A stretch of 64,000 nucleotides of DNA from Carboxylicivirga mesophila (GTDB lineage: Bacteria; Bacteroidota; Bacteroidia; Bacteroidales; Marinilabiliaceae). The stretch lies in the NCBI RefSeq assembly GCF_018271975.1, contig NZ_JAGUCN010000008.1, forward strand, positions 1 through 64,000, written 5' to 3'. Below the pieces are notes generated by a model. It was not told the origin of the DNA. It made no database searches and saw only the letters and a list, made by a program, of their open reading frames with translations. The first letter of the stretch is position 1. Every line of letters begins with the position of its first letter. The position numbers and the translations under genes are program-made. Positions 30,257-39,876 of the stretch are shown piece after piece.

Positions 30257-30292
30257 AAAACGGGCGTTCTGGTAAAATGAATGCCCGTTTTT
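30257..30292 (+). terminator. Intrinsic terminator between convergent PUL 1 and PUL 2
   Basis: AAAACGGGCGTT (30257-30268) pairs with AATGCCCGTTTT (30280-30291), with one wobble, followed by TTGTG. It lies between the GH30 gene ending at 30227 and the convergent gene ending at 30323, and is nearly symmetric, so it can serve both strands. Confidence 0.8.
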
Positions 30293-30322
30293 GTGTTTGT
30301 GTATATTAATGAAAACCTAGTA

Positions 30323-31789
30323 TTAGTAGACTAATGTTTGAATACCGTGAGCAGGTATCTCCATTACTGTTTCATATTGGTCAACAATCAACTTATAGTC
30401 GATAGCTTCCTCCGTATCATTCATGACTACTGTAACCATTGTCCCGTCAGTATTGATGAATGAGGTGCTGTTAATGTGACTGCGACTAGTTGTCGTGCTC
30501 ACACGCTTGGCTCCGGGGCGTATAAACTTCGAGAAATGACCAATGTAATAGTACGATGGCGTAAAAATCAATTCATCTGTTCGCGTATCGGCATGTATTG
30601 GGGCAAAGCAATAGTTGCCAACGTGGTTTGGTCCGCCTGTGTGATCCAGGAGGATATTCCAGTCGGTCCATCCGGCTGTTCCGCAGTTAAAATCGTTGAT
30701 CATTGATTTACCATATCGTTCCGCATTTGACCAGCGTTGGTATTGTGTTTCATCAAATGCCTCAATGCACCCTTCTGTAAATAGTAACTGTTTATCGGGG
30801 AACGATTCTTTTACATTAACCAGATTGCGCCACATAGATTCGCCGCCAGCCCAGCGCTCATACCAGTGAAAACCTATCCCCCAGGCATATTTAGCCGCAT
30901 CAGGATCACCAAAAATGGTGTTGGCGCGGTGCGAAATCAAGTCACGATTATGATCCCATACAACAATGTTTTTATCGCTTAAGCCTTCTTTCTCCAAAGT
31001 AGGACCAAGGTAGTTTTTCAGGAAGTCCCTTTCTTCTTCAGCTGTATAGACACATGATTCCCATGTTTGTACTGCCATTGGCTCATTCTGGATGGTTAAG
31101 CCCCAAACCGGCATACCTTCGGCTTCGTATGCTTTGATAAACCTGGCATAGTAGCTGGCCCATGACTGGTAGAACTCAGGTAAAAGTTTGCCACCTTGTA
31201 GCATGTGCTCGCGACCTTTCATAAAGGCAGGTGGGCTCCATGGACTGACATAAAATAGCAATGGCTCTGAGGCTTGTGCCATGGCACGTTTTATCATCGG
31301 AATGCGTTCTTTTTTATCACGTTCAATGGAAAATGTCTTCAGCTCTTTGTCACCTTCTTCAATATAGGTGTAGCTTTCGCTGGAAAAATCACAGCTATGA
31401 ATAGTGGTGCGCAACAGCGTATAGTCATTACCGCTAGGGCCATAGTAGGCATCCATCAGGTTTTTTTGATTGTCAGCCGAGAGCTTATGGAAGACCTCAG
31501 CCGAGGCATCGGTGATGGCTCCGCCGATACCAATAAAAGTTTGGAACTGTTTGTTGGGATTAACAAAAACAGCGACCTCTGATTCTAAAGGTTGATTGGC
31601 TTCACCAAACTCATTAATTCCTTTGGCAGCCATTCGTTCTGTACCTGCTTTTGATGTCTCGAATACTTGAACTGTCTTTTTTTCGGGACTGTAAGGCAAA
31701 TTGTTATTTACCACCTCCATGTTAGTTGACTGCTTGGGTGAGCAAGCTATTGCCAAAGCAGCCATTAATACTGGTATGTATAACTTCAT
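30323..31789 (-). CDS. GH30 glycosidase, likely periplasmic (PUL 2)
   Basis: 488 residues. Lipobox IAC (Cys 16) followed by SPKQST without acidic residues, which favours periplasmic location. GH30 barrel with IGIGGAITDASAEVF, YVSPWSPPAFMK, the acid/base Glu 236 in TIQNEP and the nucleophile Glu 339 in FTEG. A beta-sandwich closes the protein. The layout is that of glucosylceramidase-type GH30 (subfamily 1 or 3). Next to a GH30_3-type enzyme it probably trims beta-1,6-gluco-oligosaccharides, replacing the GH3 found in the B. thetaiotaomicron locus. It has its own 115-base upstream gap with a possible -7 box. Confidence 0.8.
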   Translation of the reverse strand: MKLYIPVLMAALAIACSPKQSTNMEVVNNNLPYSPEKKTVQVFETSKAGTERMAAKGINEFGEANQPLESEVAVFVNPNKQFQTFIGIGGAITDASAEVFHKLSADNQKNLMDAYYGPSGNDYTLLRTTIHSCDFSSESYTYIEEGDKELKTFSIERDKKERIPMIKRAMAQASEPLLFYVSPWSPPAFMKGREHMLQGGKLLPEFYQSWASYYARFIKAYEAEGMPVWGLTIQNEPMAVQTWESCVYTAEEERDFLKNYLGPTLEKEGLSDKNIVVWDHNRDLISHRANTIFGDPDAAKYAWGIGFHWYERWAGGESMWRNLVNVKESFPDKQLLFTEGCIEAFDETQYQRWSNAERYGKSMINDFNCGTAGWTDWNILLDHTGGPNHVGNYCFAPIHADTRTDELIFTPSYYYIGHFSKFIRPGAKRVSTTTSRSHINSTSFINTDGTMVTVVMNDTEEAIDYKLIVDQYETVMEIPAHGIQTLVY

Positions 31790-31862
31790 AATGGTTGTTT
31801 TTTAGTAATTGTTATAAACTTAGCTTTTACAGGCTAATCAAGTCACGGTTTGTTAAGTATGA

Positions 31863-31899
31863 TGAGGTAAAAATGAGGTTAGATGTGGTTAAAATGAGT
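31863..31899. promoter_or_regulatory. Phased TGAGG repeat upstream of the second PUL 2 GH30 gene
   Basis: TGAGGTAAAAATGAGGT (31863-31879) is followed by a degenerate copy TGTGGTTAAAATGAGTT (31884-31900), so half-sites fall at 31863, 31874, 31884 and 31895, about one helical turn apart. It lies 75-110 bases upstream of the minus-strand GH30 start, in opposite orientation to it. The first 17 bases match the site upstream of the ribose operon. Confidence 0.5.
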
Positions 31900-31904
31900 T
31901 TTTG

Positions 31905-33356
31905 TTACTGTTTCCAAACGTAAGTAGCTACAGCCTTAGCAGCCAGCTTTGTACTGGTGAGTTGTTCACCCAGCTCAATGTTAAATTGCTGTTCGCTATC
32001 ACTTTCGTTCAATACAATAACAACAATCTTATTGTCGGGTGTTAGGAAGGCCACATTGGGTAAGTTGTTTGGCATATTACTTTCAATACGGACCGAACCC
32101 GGACTTACGTATTTTGAGGCATGAGCAATAATATAATAAGCCGGATTGCGCGCCACCTTATCACCATCGATGGTCAAGGCTCCAAGACACTTGGTGCAGC
32201 CGCCATCAGTATGAGGCTCCAAAGCAGAGTTGGCTGCCAGGTTCCACTCCAATACATTACGGCACCAATTGCGAGGCGCTCCGATTATTAGGTTACGCGT
32301 ATGCCAAACCATATCATCACCAAAGCTACCCGGTGCGCCAATCCACTGTTCTGTGAAATATAGATTCTTATCCGGGTGCGCATTGTGTACCTGGCTCAGG
32401 TTATCAATGTCGCCACCGTATAAATGGAAGGCAGAACCATCGATGAATTGGCTAGCTTCGACATCGTTCAAGATGGAAATCGGATATTCAGGTTTATCAG
32501 CATTATGGTCGTATATAATTATTTTAGTACTGATATTAGCGGCTTCAAAAGCAGGTCCTAAAGCCGTTTTTATAAACTCAGCCTGAGCTGTTGCCGGCAT
32601 ATACAAGCTTGGGTTATTACCGGGGTGCAATGGTTCGTTTTGAACTGTAATAGCATCGATGATAATACCTTCTTTTTGCATTTCCTGAACATACTTAACA
32701 AAGTACTTTGCATAAGCCTGGTAATACTCTTTTAGTAGCTCACCGCCTTTGGTGGCACCGTTGTCTTTCATCCAGGTGGGAGGAGACCATGGAGAACCTA
32801 AAATTTTGATGTCAGGATTAATCGCTAAAATTTCTTTCAGAACAGGAATCAGGTATTGCTTATCCGGAGCGAGTGAAAATTGCGTCATCTCCTCATCAGT
32901 TTGACCTGCGGGCAAGTCGTTATATGAAAATGGAGCAGCATCTAAATCAGAAGCACCAATGCTGATGCGCAAATAGCTCACACCTATATTATCATCTTTA
33001 GAATCAAATAATTCGTACAGCAGTTGACTGCGCTTACTGTCGCTCATATTTTTCAAATGCATGGCACTGCCGCCTGTTAAAGTGTATCCAAAACCATCCA
33101 TCTGCTGGTATTTTGATTCAGCTGTAATGCTTATGGTTGGATTATTATTGGGTTCAATAGCATAAAACTTGATATCCTGCTGACTAAATTTACTTACGCC
33201 ATCGTAGGTTGATAAGCGCATGGATATATCCAATGCATCGGGCATAACCGGAGGAGGAGGTGTAATACGCTCATCCTTTTGACATCGGGCACCCATTAGG
33301 CCCATTACAATGATTAGTAGAATAGGAGTGATTAGTCGAATAATTCTTTGGTTCAT
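31905..33356 (-). CDS. GH30_3-type endo-beta-1,6-glucanase, surface lipoprotein (PUL 2)
   Basis: 483 residues. The signal peptide ends in a lipobox-like ARC (Cys 25) followed by QKDER, a classic surface-export signal. GH30 barrel with MDGFGYTLTGGSA, GSPWSPPTWMK, the acid/base Glu 241 in TVQNEP and the nucleophile Glu 336 in FTEQW, then a C-terminal sandwich. The segment ALTIDGDKVARNPAYYIIAHASK is typical of GH30_3. The B. thetaiotaomicron enzyme of this type (BT3312) cuts beta-1,6-glucan at the surface, and the SusC-SusD-binding protein-GH30_3 order here is similar. Substrate assignment rests on that similarity. Confidence 0.85.
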   Translation of the reverse strand: MNQRIIRLITPILLIIVMGLMGARCQKDERITPPPPVMPDALDISMRLSTYDGVSKFSQQDIKFYAIEPNNNPTISITAESKYQQMDGFGYTLTGGSAMHLKNMSDSKRSQLLYELFDSKDDNIGVSYLRISIGASDLDAAPFSYNDLPAGQTDEEMTQFSLAPDKQYLIPVLKEILAINPDIKILGSPWSPPTWMKDNGATKGGELLKEYYQAYAKYFVKYVQEMQKEGIIIDAITVQNEPLHPGNNPSLYMPATAQAEFIKTALGPAFEAANISTKIIIYDHNADKPEYPISILNDVEASQFIDGSAFHLYGGDIDNLSQVHNAHPDKNLYFTEQWIGAPGSFGDDMVWHTRNLIIGAPRNWCRNVLEWNLAANSALEPHTDGGCTKCLGALTIDGDKVARNPAYYIIAHASKYVSPGSVRIESNMPNNLPNVAFLTPDNKIVVIVLNESDSEQQFNIELGEQLTSTKLAAKAVATYVWKQ

Positions 33357-33380
33357 CTTCCTGCTTATTATTAGTAAGAG

Positions 33381-33409
33381 TGGAGTCCAATAACATTAAT
33401 TGGACTCCA
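33381..33409 (-). terminator. Hairpin between binding-protein and enzyme genes of PUL 2
   Basis: TGGAGTCCAAT (33381-33391) pairs perfectly with ATTGGACTCCA (33399-33409) around a 7-nt loop, with outer AGAG/CTCT extension. It fills the 61-base gap between the SusE-like gene and the GH30_3 gene. No T-run follows on the minus strand, so an mRNA-processing or stabilising role is as likely as termination. Confidence 0.6.
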
Positions 33410-33417
33410 CACTCTAT

Positions 33418-35133
33418 TTATTTAGATACAAATTCGAAGGTTCCTGTTGAATAATCAGCTGTAATTGTTAGTGTAAAATCATAAGTGCCAGAGGTAGATA
33501 TGTTATCTATGTTGGCTGCACCACCATCATTGAGCATGTTTCCACTTAATGCATTTACATCTTCACTTGTTGCTGCTCCAAACAAGATTTCCCATGGCGA
33601 GAATACCTTCGAGTGATAACCGGCCTGTAAGTCAGCAGTTGCTGTAAATGTGAAAGGATGCGAATAGCTTAATAAGGTTTCTGTTCGGGTATCCCAACCA
33701 CCACCAACTTCATCCCAGTGGAAGAGTTTCAGGTTGTAGTAGTGCCACTTTAGTTCGCCTGTTTTAATATCTACCACAAAACTATAAGCTTGATCCACAG
33801 CAGGGGAGAAAGGAGTTGTACTTTCAGACATGCTTACGGTCGCCTCCACTTTGTTATCATCACCTTGTCCCATAGCATCGCTGATGCTGTAGCTGATTCC
33901 GCTTCCATCTGCCTTGGTGTTAACAAATACATTGTCTGTTGTTTGCAGTGCGATGTAGCTGGTGGTTGCAAAAATGCCATCGCCAACCATGGTTAGCTCA
34001 TAAGCATCAGTGCCGTTGGCAATAACATACATACGTTGCTCAGGAGCTTTCTCCAGATTCATTGTGTAATTATTACCATCAAGTGTTAATGTAACCGTAT
34101 ATAAACCAGCTTCATTTTGCTGAAAATCTTCAAAAGCAATACCCTGTTCGTTACCAAAATCTTCGCGGACAACATCGTTCACGCTACCGCTTTTGTGTTT
34201 GATAATGCCTTCCCAGTTGTTATTGGCACGTATGATGTAGCCACCTGTTCCCGGGAAACTTATATCGCTTTGCCAAACACCCATACCTATATATTCCAGG
34301 GCCTCATCAGCTCCCCAACCTCCGGCAAGTGGCGAACCAATCAGTCCCAGGCGATCGACTTTATAGAATGAGATGCTCATGGTCTCGAAATCAATATTGA
34401 TGCGATACACACCATCAGCATCAACGGTGATAGGTTGACCATCTCGAACTAATTTGCCTTCGTTGTCCACGCCATAGGCAATGGCATTTTCACTACGACC
34501 ATTAAAAACCAAAAAGCCTTCATTGGCTTTAAGCTCAGTGTATGACTCGTATAACTTCAGCTTTTCACCTGCACCGTTGCTTAGTCGCATCATCTTGATA
34601 GCATTCGTTACATTATCACCCACTTCGGTTGCGCTACCTGATAAAAACAGTTTATCATCATCGTAACGGGTAACAGTAACATCGGCTTCATCACTTGTCA
34701 TCTTTGATAAGCACACGGCTTGAACAGTCCATTGTAATTCCAGCTCCTGCCCGGGGAGGAAGCCTGCCATGTATAAAGCATCGTTCAGCTCCAGATTGGT
34801 AATTGAAGCGCTGTTGCTCTTGCCGCCTTCCAGTGACTTGAATTGAATGATTGGTTGATTTGCATCGCTTGCATTCAACGAATCAATTACAACAGTATAA
34901 TACACCCCATATTTAGCTGATGAAACCGCTGCTTCCCAATTAAAAGTAATTTTACCATGTGGATTCGCTTCATCAAGCACTAATTTATTATCACCATTTA
35001 AAGGCATTAACGCTGGAGCACTCAAATCCCAGTTGCCTTCTGGCTGCAGATTGCTTTTCTCCTCGCAGCTCCACAGCGTGAGCATTAGCAAAGCTGCCCA
35101 CAATATATGTTTCTTAAATGTTTTCATTGTCAT
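33418..35133 (-). CDS. SusE-like surface glycan-binding lipoprotein (PUL 2)
   Basis: 571 residues. Lipobox LWSC followed by EEKS, an acidic surface signal. An N-terminal SusE domain (about 25-155: WDLSAPALMPLNGD, then WEAAVSSAKYGVYYTVVID) is followed by several beta-sandwich modules (about 160-571) with repeated phrases such as GGYIIRANNNWEG and TYDFTLTITADYSTGTFEF that resemble SusE/SusF binding modules. Translation could also begin at the in-frame ATG two codons on. It follows SusD by 5 bases, so it is the third gene of the operon. Probable binder of beta-1,6-glucan. Confidence 0.85.
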   Translation of the reverse strand: MTMKTFKKHILWAALLMLTLWSCEEKSNLQPEGNWDLSAPALMPLNGDNKLVLDEANPHGKITFNWEAAVSSAKYGVYYTVVIDSLNASDANQPIIQFKSLEGGKSNSASITNLELNDALYMAGFLPGQELELQWTVQAVCLSKMTSDEADVTVTRYDDDKLFLSGSATEVGDNVTNAIKMMRLSNGAGEKLKLYESYTELKANEGFLVFNGRSENAIAYGVDNEGKLVRDGQPITVDADGVYRINIDFETMSISFYKVDRLGLIGSPLAGGWGADEALEYIGMGVWQSDISFPGTGGYIIRANNNWEGIIKHKSGSVNDVVREDFGNEQGIAFEDFQQNEAGLYTVTLTLDGNNYTMNLEKAPEQRMYVIANGTDAYELTMVGDGIFATTSYIALQTTDNVFVNTKADGSGISYSISDAMGQGDDNKVEATVSMSESTTPFSPAVDQAYSFVVDIKTGELKWHYYNLKLFHWDEVGGGWDTRTETLLSYSHPFTFTATADLQAGYHSKVFSPWEILFGAATSEDVNALSGNMLNDGGAANIDNISTSGTYDFTLTITADYSTGTFEFVSK

Positions 35134-35138
35134 CGTAT

Positions 35139-36635
35139 TTAGTTTGATGGATTAGGCGTTAGATTTGGGTTTCGATCCAGTTCCTGCTGCGGGATAGGCA
35201 AAAGAATTTTATCACTTGTCATATTGTAATCAATAGCCTGACCATTGCGTAAGTCAATTTCAACCAGATTGTTCATGGTTTCAACCACTACGCCATAGCG
35301 TACCAAATCGTCCCAGCGCTGCGCCTCCTGTGCCAGCTCCAGTCGACGTTCATTGAGAATGGTTTGACGCATTACCTCTTTGGAGCTCTTTTGCTCGTCA
35401 GTCAAATCATCCAATGAAACACGATTGCGGATGCGATTTACCTCTGCAACAGCTAATGCTAATTCATTCGTTTCATTCAAAGCTTCAGCTTTTAGTAATA
35501 CGATGTCGCCATAGCGCAACAGATATTGCCGATCGCCACTTGACCATCCATCGGCATGTTTCCATTTGTAACCAAATGCCACACTGTTTGGCATAGAATT
35601 ACCATCACTTGGTTCATCAATGCCATAGTATTCATCAATCCAGGCAACATTTTCAAAGAGGATGGTTGCATTTTTACGTATCTCATCACCTTCAGCGTCA
35701 AAAGCCTCTACCAGGTCTTTTGAAGGAGTTACAAACTTGCGCCACGAATCACCACTTATTGAAGGTGGCAACAATAGCTGTGGCCCCCAATTGCCGTCAG
35801 AACCAGCTATCCATTGCACTTCTAAAATTGATTCATCATTGTTATAATGTGCCCCGTCAAACAGATGGGTGTAATCAATCAGTTTATAATTAGCAGCACT
35901 CTTCTCAACTTCAGCAATACACTCCAGTACTTTATTATATTCAGGTGATGGTTTTTGAGCATAGGCTTTAGCCATTAATGCCCAGGCAGCACCGGCAGTA
36001 GCGCGCGCTTTGTTCACAGCAGCATTATTACCATAGTTATCTGGTAAAAGCTTTCTGGCTTCATCTAAATCCAAAATGATTTGTGCAAATACCTCCTCAG
36101 CGCTTGAGCGAGGAATGTTAACGCTACCCGCATCGGTTGATTTTGTTGCTTCCAGAATGAGTGGCACTCCTCCATATAAATTAACCAGGTTGTAGTAGTG
36201 ATAAGCTCTTAAGAACAAGGCTTCGCCAATGATTTCCTTTTTGCGCTTCTCCGTTAATAATGGATCCGTAACATCATCAACTCGTTCCAGAACAATATTT
36301 GCTTTTAATATCGCATTATAGATATTGCCCCAACTTTGATTGACTTTGTCATTGGTAGCAGAAATATCCAGATAATCTACTTCGTAAAAGGATGGATTAT
36401 CTCCACCTGCATAATGGTTATCAGAGCGTACATCCTGAAATTGTACATTGTTCCATACATAGGCATCTGACTGGAAAGATTCATAGGCACCTGTTAAGGC
36501 GGCTTCAATTTGGCTCAGTTTTGTATATGCAGTCGCCGTGGTCTCTTCTGACAAGGGCTTAAGTTCCAGGAAATCATCGCACGACCAGGCAGATAATACG
36601 ATTAGGCCCCCTATTATATATGTTTTAAAATTCAT
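35139..36635 (-). CDS. SusD/RagB-family lipoprotein (PUL 2)
   Basis: 498 residues. Lipobox AWSC followed by DDFLELKP, the normal SusD start with an acidic export signal. SusD hallmarks: FLRAYHYYNLVNLYGGVPLIL in the N-terminal half, RYGDIVLLKAEALNE and ERRLELAQEAQRWDDLVRYG towards the end, and the final LLPIPQQELDRNP. Binds the incoming glycan on top of the SusC barrel. Separated by 18 bases from SusC. Confidence 0.95.
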   Translation of the reverse strand: MNFKTYIIGGLIVLSAWSCDDFLELKPLSEETTATAYTKLSQIEAALTGAYESFQSDAYVWNNVQFQDVRSDNHYAGGDNPSFYEVDYLDISATNDKVNQSWGNIYNAILKANIVLERVDDVTDPLLTEKRKKEIIGEALFLRAYHYYNLVNLYGGVPLILEATKSTDAGSVNIPRSSAEEVFAQIILDLDEARKLLPDNYGNNAAVNKARATAGAAWALMAKAYAQKPSPEYNKVLECIAEVEKSAANYKLIDYTHLFDGAHYNNDESILEVQWIAGSDGNWGPQLLLPPSISGDSWRKFVTPSKDLVEAFDAEGDEIRKNATILFENVAWIDEYYGIDEPSDGNSMPNSVAFGYKWKHADGWSSGDRQYLLRYGDIVLLKAEALNETNELALAVAEVNRIRNRVSLDDLTDEQKSSKEVMRQTILNERRLELAQEAQRWDDLVRYGVVVETMNNLVEIDLRNGQAIDYNMTSDKILLPIPQQELDRNPNLTPNPSN

Positions 36636-36653
36636 GATGTTTCGGTTTAAGAA

Positions 36654-39620
36654 TTAAAAAGTAACGTTCAATCCGAAAATGATATTTCGTGTTTGCGGAT
36701 AGGTTCCATAATCAATGCCCTGCATGGTGTTGGAACCGCCAAATGCATTGACTTCTGGATCAAAGCCCGAATAATCGGTAAAAGTTAGCAGGTTTTCTCC
36801 GGTGGCATACACTCGTACATTGGACAAGTTGACTTTAGACAAAATACTTTGGGGTATGTCGTAACTTAGGGTAACAGTTTTAAGACGCAGATACGAACCA
36901 TCTTCGATAAAGCGTGTTGATATGCGCGAGTTTTCGGTATTGGCCCAGCTTGCTCTTGGGGTATCCGTTGCATCACCAGGCTGCCTCCAACGGTTATTAA
37001 CGGTTAACAGCTGATTCTTTGGATCAGTCATGCCTTCTGAGTCAATGCGAGTAGCATTCAGCATATCATTGCCATAAGCACCTTCTAAAAATACAGTTAA
37101 GCCAATGCCTTTATAGCTAACTGTGTTATCCAATCCATAGAAAAAATCAGGATTAGCATTACCAATAATTTGGCGGTCATCAGCCGTTGGGGTAAAAGTA
37201 CTTTCTCCGTTGGCATCGATGTAATAGGCATTACCAGTAGCCGGATCAACACCACCCCAAATATATCCATATAAAGTCCCCAGCGACTGGCCTTCCTCTA
37301 AAAGAATGGCTTCGCCACGTCCGGCAATATTACCCATTGGCAAACTTTCAACAACCAGGTTGGTTACTTCATTTTGGTTAAATGAGATATTGAAAGTACT
37401 GCTCCACTTCACTTCTTTATCGATATTAACTGTATTAAGGCTAAACTCCAGACCTTTATTTTCGAGATTACCAATATTTTGTAACGCAGCCTGGTAGCCT
37501 GTACTTATTGGAAGTGGGGCATCCAGCAACAAATCACGTGTTTTGCGATGATAAGCATCTGCCGTTAACTGAATCCGTCCATTTAATACACTAATATCCA
37601 ATCCAATATTGGTTTGTTCTGATTCTTCCCATTTCAGACTATTGTTATCCATTGCATTGGGATAAGTGCCAGGCATTAGGGTGCCGCCAATTGGGTAATT
37701 ATTTGAACCAACGGTTCCATAATAGGCATAGTTTCGAATCTGATCATTACCAACAATACCCCATCCAGCGCGTACTTTCAAATCATTAAGGAAGTCAAAA
37801 TCGTCCATAAAACCTTCGTGCGAGATACGCCAGCCGGCAGAAAATGATGGGAAATATCCCCAACGATTATCGGCTCCAAAGACACTTGATGCATCGGCCC
37901 GGAAGTTGGCGGTTAATAAGTATTTATCATCAAATGCATAGTTTAAACGACTAATGTATGAGACATTTGATTTCTCGGCCTTTGTATTACCAGCCGATGT
38001 AATAATAGAGCCTCCATTAGTTGTTTTTACTCCATCACTGGCAAAATTCTCTGTAGTTATATAAGCATTCTCCCACAAATACTTTTGTACCACGTTACCT
38101 GCCAGAGCTTCAATGGAATGCTTGCCTGTTTTCTTATTGTATGAAAGGATATTTTCTGCCATCCAGTAGCTTGAGCGATCAGTGTTATTTGTACCAATGC
38201 CTTTTTTTGCCTGACCATAACTGGTTCTGTAAGGATCGAGAAAGTAATCATAGATACCATTGCTGTAATCAACACCAAAATTTGATTTAATGCTAAAATC
38301 CTTCAGAAATTTGATTTTCAGATACAAATTGCCAAGGAAACGCTCCTGGCGATATTCGCGATCGGAACCATCGGTGCTAGCAACCGGGTTTTCCCAGTTT
38401 TGAAATGGATTGCTAGTGAAGGTTCCATCTTCATTGTAAATCCCTATGACCGATGGTGTGTTGATAACACCTGTGATAACACCGCCTTGGTTAATCGCAT
38501 TATTGTCATTGACATCAACATCGCGGTACTTGGTATAGGCAATACGTGTACCAATGCTTAACCAGTCATTAACTTCCTGATCTAGATTAATTTTAAAGTT
38601 GGCACGATCCATTTCTGAACTGCGCACTGCACCTACCTGTTGCACCCAACCGCCAGAAACATAGTAGCTAGTTTGCTCACTCTTACCTGATAATGACAAC
38701 TGGTAGTTTTGAGAGATGCCCCTCTGAAAGATCTCTTTTTGCCAGTCAGTATTTTTGTTGTAGCGGTTCCAATCAGTTGATTGCCCCATCTCTGTCATCA
38801 AGTCTCTGTATTGTTCGCCATTCAGTACATTCAGGGTATTCCATACTTCCGAAAAACCAGTATAAGCATCCAGGGTTACTTTAGGCTTACCCGACGTTCC
38901 CTGTTTAGTGGTGATAAGCACTACACCATTTGCTCCTTGTGCCCCATAGATAGCAGCGGATGAAGCATCCTTCAATACGGTCATTGTTTCAACATCTGCA
39001 GGATTGATTGAACGGGTGTCACTTGTAGGTATGCCATCAACCACATATAGAGGTTCGCTGCCTGCAGTAATTGAATTGGTGCCACGCACACGTATACTTA
39101 AACCTTGCGAAGGCTTACCAGAACTGGATGCTACCCGCACACCCGCAGCACGTCCCTGGATTAATGACCCCAACTGAGTATTAGGTCGAGACTCCAGTTC
39201 ATCCGCTCCGACCAAAGCAACAGAACCAGTAATATCCTTCTTCTCCTGTGTACCATACCCTACAACTACTACTTCTGTCAGACCATGCACATCATCTTGC
39301 ATGGTTACATCAATAGTTGCTTGATTACCAACTAAAACCTCTTGTGTCTTCATTCCAACAAAACTATAGACTAAGATACTTTCAGGAGAAAGCTTTCCGG
39401 TTAGACTATAGTTTCCATCTATGTCACTGATTGTCCCAATAGTGGTTGTTTTAATCACAATGGATGCACCCGGAATTGGTTGGCCTGATGAATCTGTTAC
39501 CTTCCCGGTAATGGTGAGGTTTTGAGCATGAATTGTTAGTATAGAAAATATGCATAACAGTATAAGCATCGGTATTCTATACAAAGCTCTTTGGATAGAT
39601 TTGTAAAGATGTTTCTTCAT
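36654..39620 (-). CDS. SusC-family TonB-dependent transporter (PUL 2)
   Basis: 988 residues. Signal peptide (to IHAQ, about 33), carboxypeptidase-D-like domain (about 35-115), SusC signature EVVVVGYGTQEKKDITGSVA and plug (LYVVDGIPTSD, VLKDASSAAIYGAQGANGV), then the barrel, ending FGLNVTF. Imports oligosaccharides from the beta-1,6-glucan locus. First gene of the minus-strand operon; its upstream gap (39621-39876) holds a degenerate TGAGG-type repeat and lies next to the DUF6377-type regulator gene. Confidence 0.95.
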   Translation of the reverse strand: MKKHLYKSIQRALYRIPMLILLCIFSILTIHAQNLTITGKVTDSSGQPIPGASIVIKTTTIGTISDIDGNYSLTGKLSPESILVYSFVGMKTQEVLVGNQATIDVTMQDDVHGLTEVVVVGYGTQEKKDITGSVALVGADELESRPNTQLGSLIQGRAAGVRVASSSGKPSQGLSIRVRGTNSITAGSEPLYVVDGIPTSDTRSINPADVETMTVLKDASSAAIYGAQGANGVVLITTKQGTSGKPKVTLDAYTGFSEVWNTLNVLNGEQYRDLMTEMGQSTDWNRYNKNTDWQKEIFQRGISQNYQLSLSGKSEQTSYYVSGGWVQQVGAVRSSEMDRANFKINLDQEVNDWLSIGTRIAYTKYRDVDVNDNNAINQGGVITGVINTPSVIGIYNEDGTFTSNPFQNWENPVASTDGSDREYRQERFLGNLYLKIKFLKDFSIKSNFGVDYSNGIYDYFLDPYRTSYGQAKKGIGTNNTDRSSYWMAENILSYNKKTGKHSIEALAGNVVQKYLWENAYITTENFASDGVKTTNGGSIITSAGNTKAEKSNVSYISRLNYAFDDKYLLTANFRADASSVFGADNRWGYFPSFSAGWRISHEGFMDDFDFLNDLKVRAGWGIVGNDQIRNYAYYGTVGSNNYPIGGTLMPGTYPNAMDNNSLKWEESEQTNIGLDISVLNGRIQLTADAYHRKTRDLLLDAPLPISTGYQAALQNIGNLENKGLEFSLNTVNIDKEVKWSSTFNISFNQNEVTNLVVESLPMGNIAGRGEAILLEEGQSLGTLYGYIWGGVDPATGNAYYIDANGESTFTPTADDRQIIGNANPDFFYGLDNTVSYKGIGLTVFLEGAYGNDMLNATRIDSEGMTDPKNQLLTVNNRWRQPGDATDTPRASWANTENSRISTRFIEDGSYLRLKTVTLSYDIPQSILSKVNLSNVRVYATGENLLTFTDYSGFDPEVNAFGGSNTMQGIDYGTYPQTRNIIFGLNVTF

Positions 39621-39691
39621 TAAACTTGAATTTGTGTTATTACTCGATTTACAAATCCGATTTATTTGATATTCAAATGCCGGATTTTAAC

Positions 39692-39716
39692 TGAGAGTAA
39701 AATGACAAGTTTGAGA
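39692..39716. promoter_or_regulatory. Degenerate TGAGG-type repeat upstream of PUL 2 SusC
   Basis: TGAGAGTAAAATGACA (39692-39707) followed by TGAGA at 39712 resembles the TGAGGTAAAAATGAGG sites elsewhere in the window, with the same 11-base step between the first two half-sites. It lies about 75-95 bases upstream of the minus-strand SusC start. It is weak alone and listed because of its position. Confidence 0.3.
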
Positions 39717-39808
39717 AATGAATAACGAAAGTGGGTAGTAAAAAAGTAGATGTGTTAAAATATCAACAATCTGATTATGTGCAGTGTATTAATTTATGTC
39801 ATCCATAA

Positions 39809-39855
39809 AAAAGTGGATGTTCTTAGATAATAAATGAAGCTATTTTTCCACTTTT
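39809..39855 (-). terminator. Inverted repeat after the PUL 2 regulator gene
   Basis: AAAAGTGGA (39809-39817) and TCCACTTTT (39847-39855) form 9-bp arms around a 29-nt spacer, beginning 21 bases past the stop of the regulator gene and followed on the minus strand by two more T. It could terminate that transcript or be a spaced operator for SusC. Confidence 0.4.
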
Positions 39856-39876
39856 GAGTTATAAGAAGAGTAAGAA

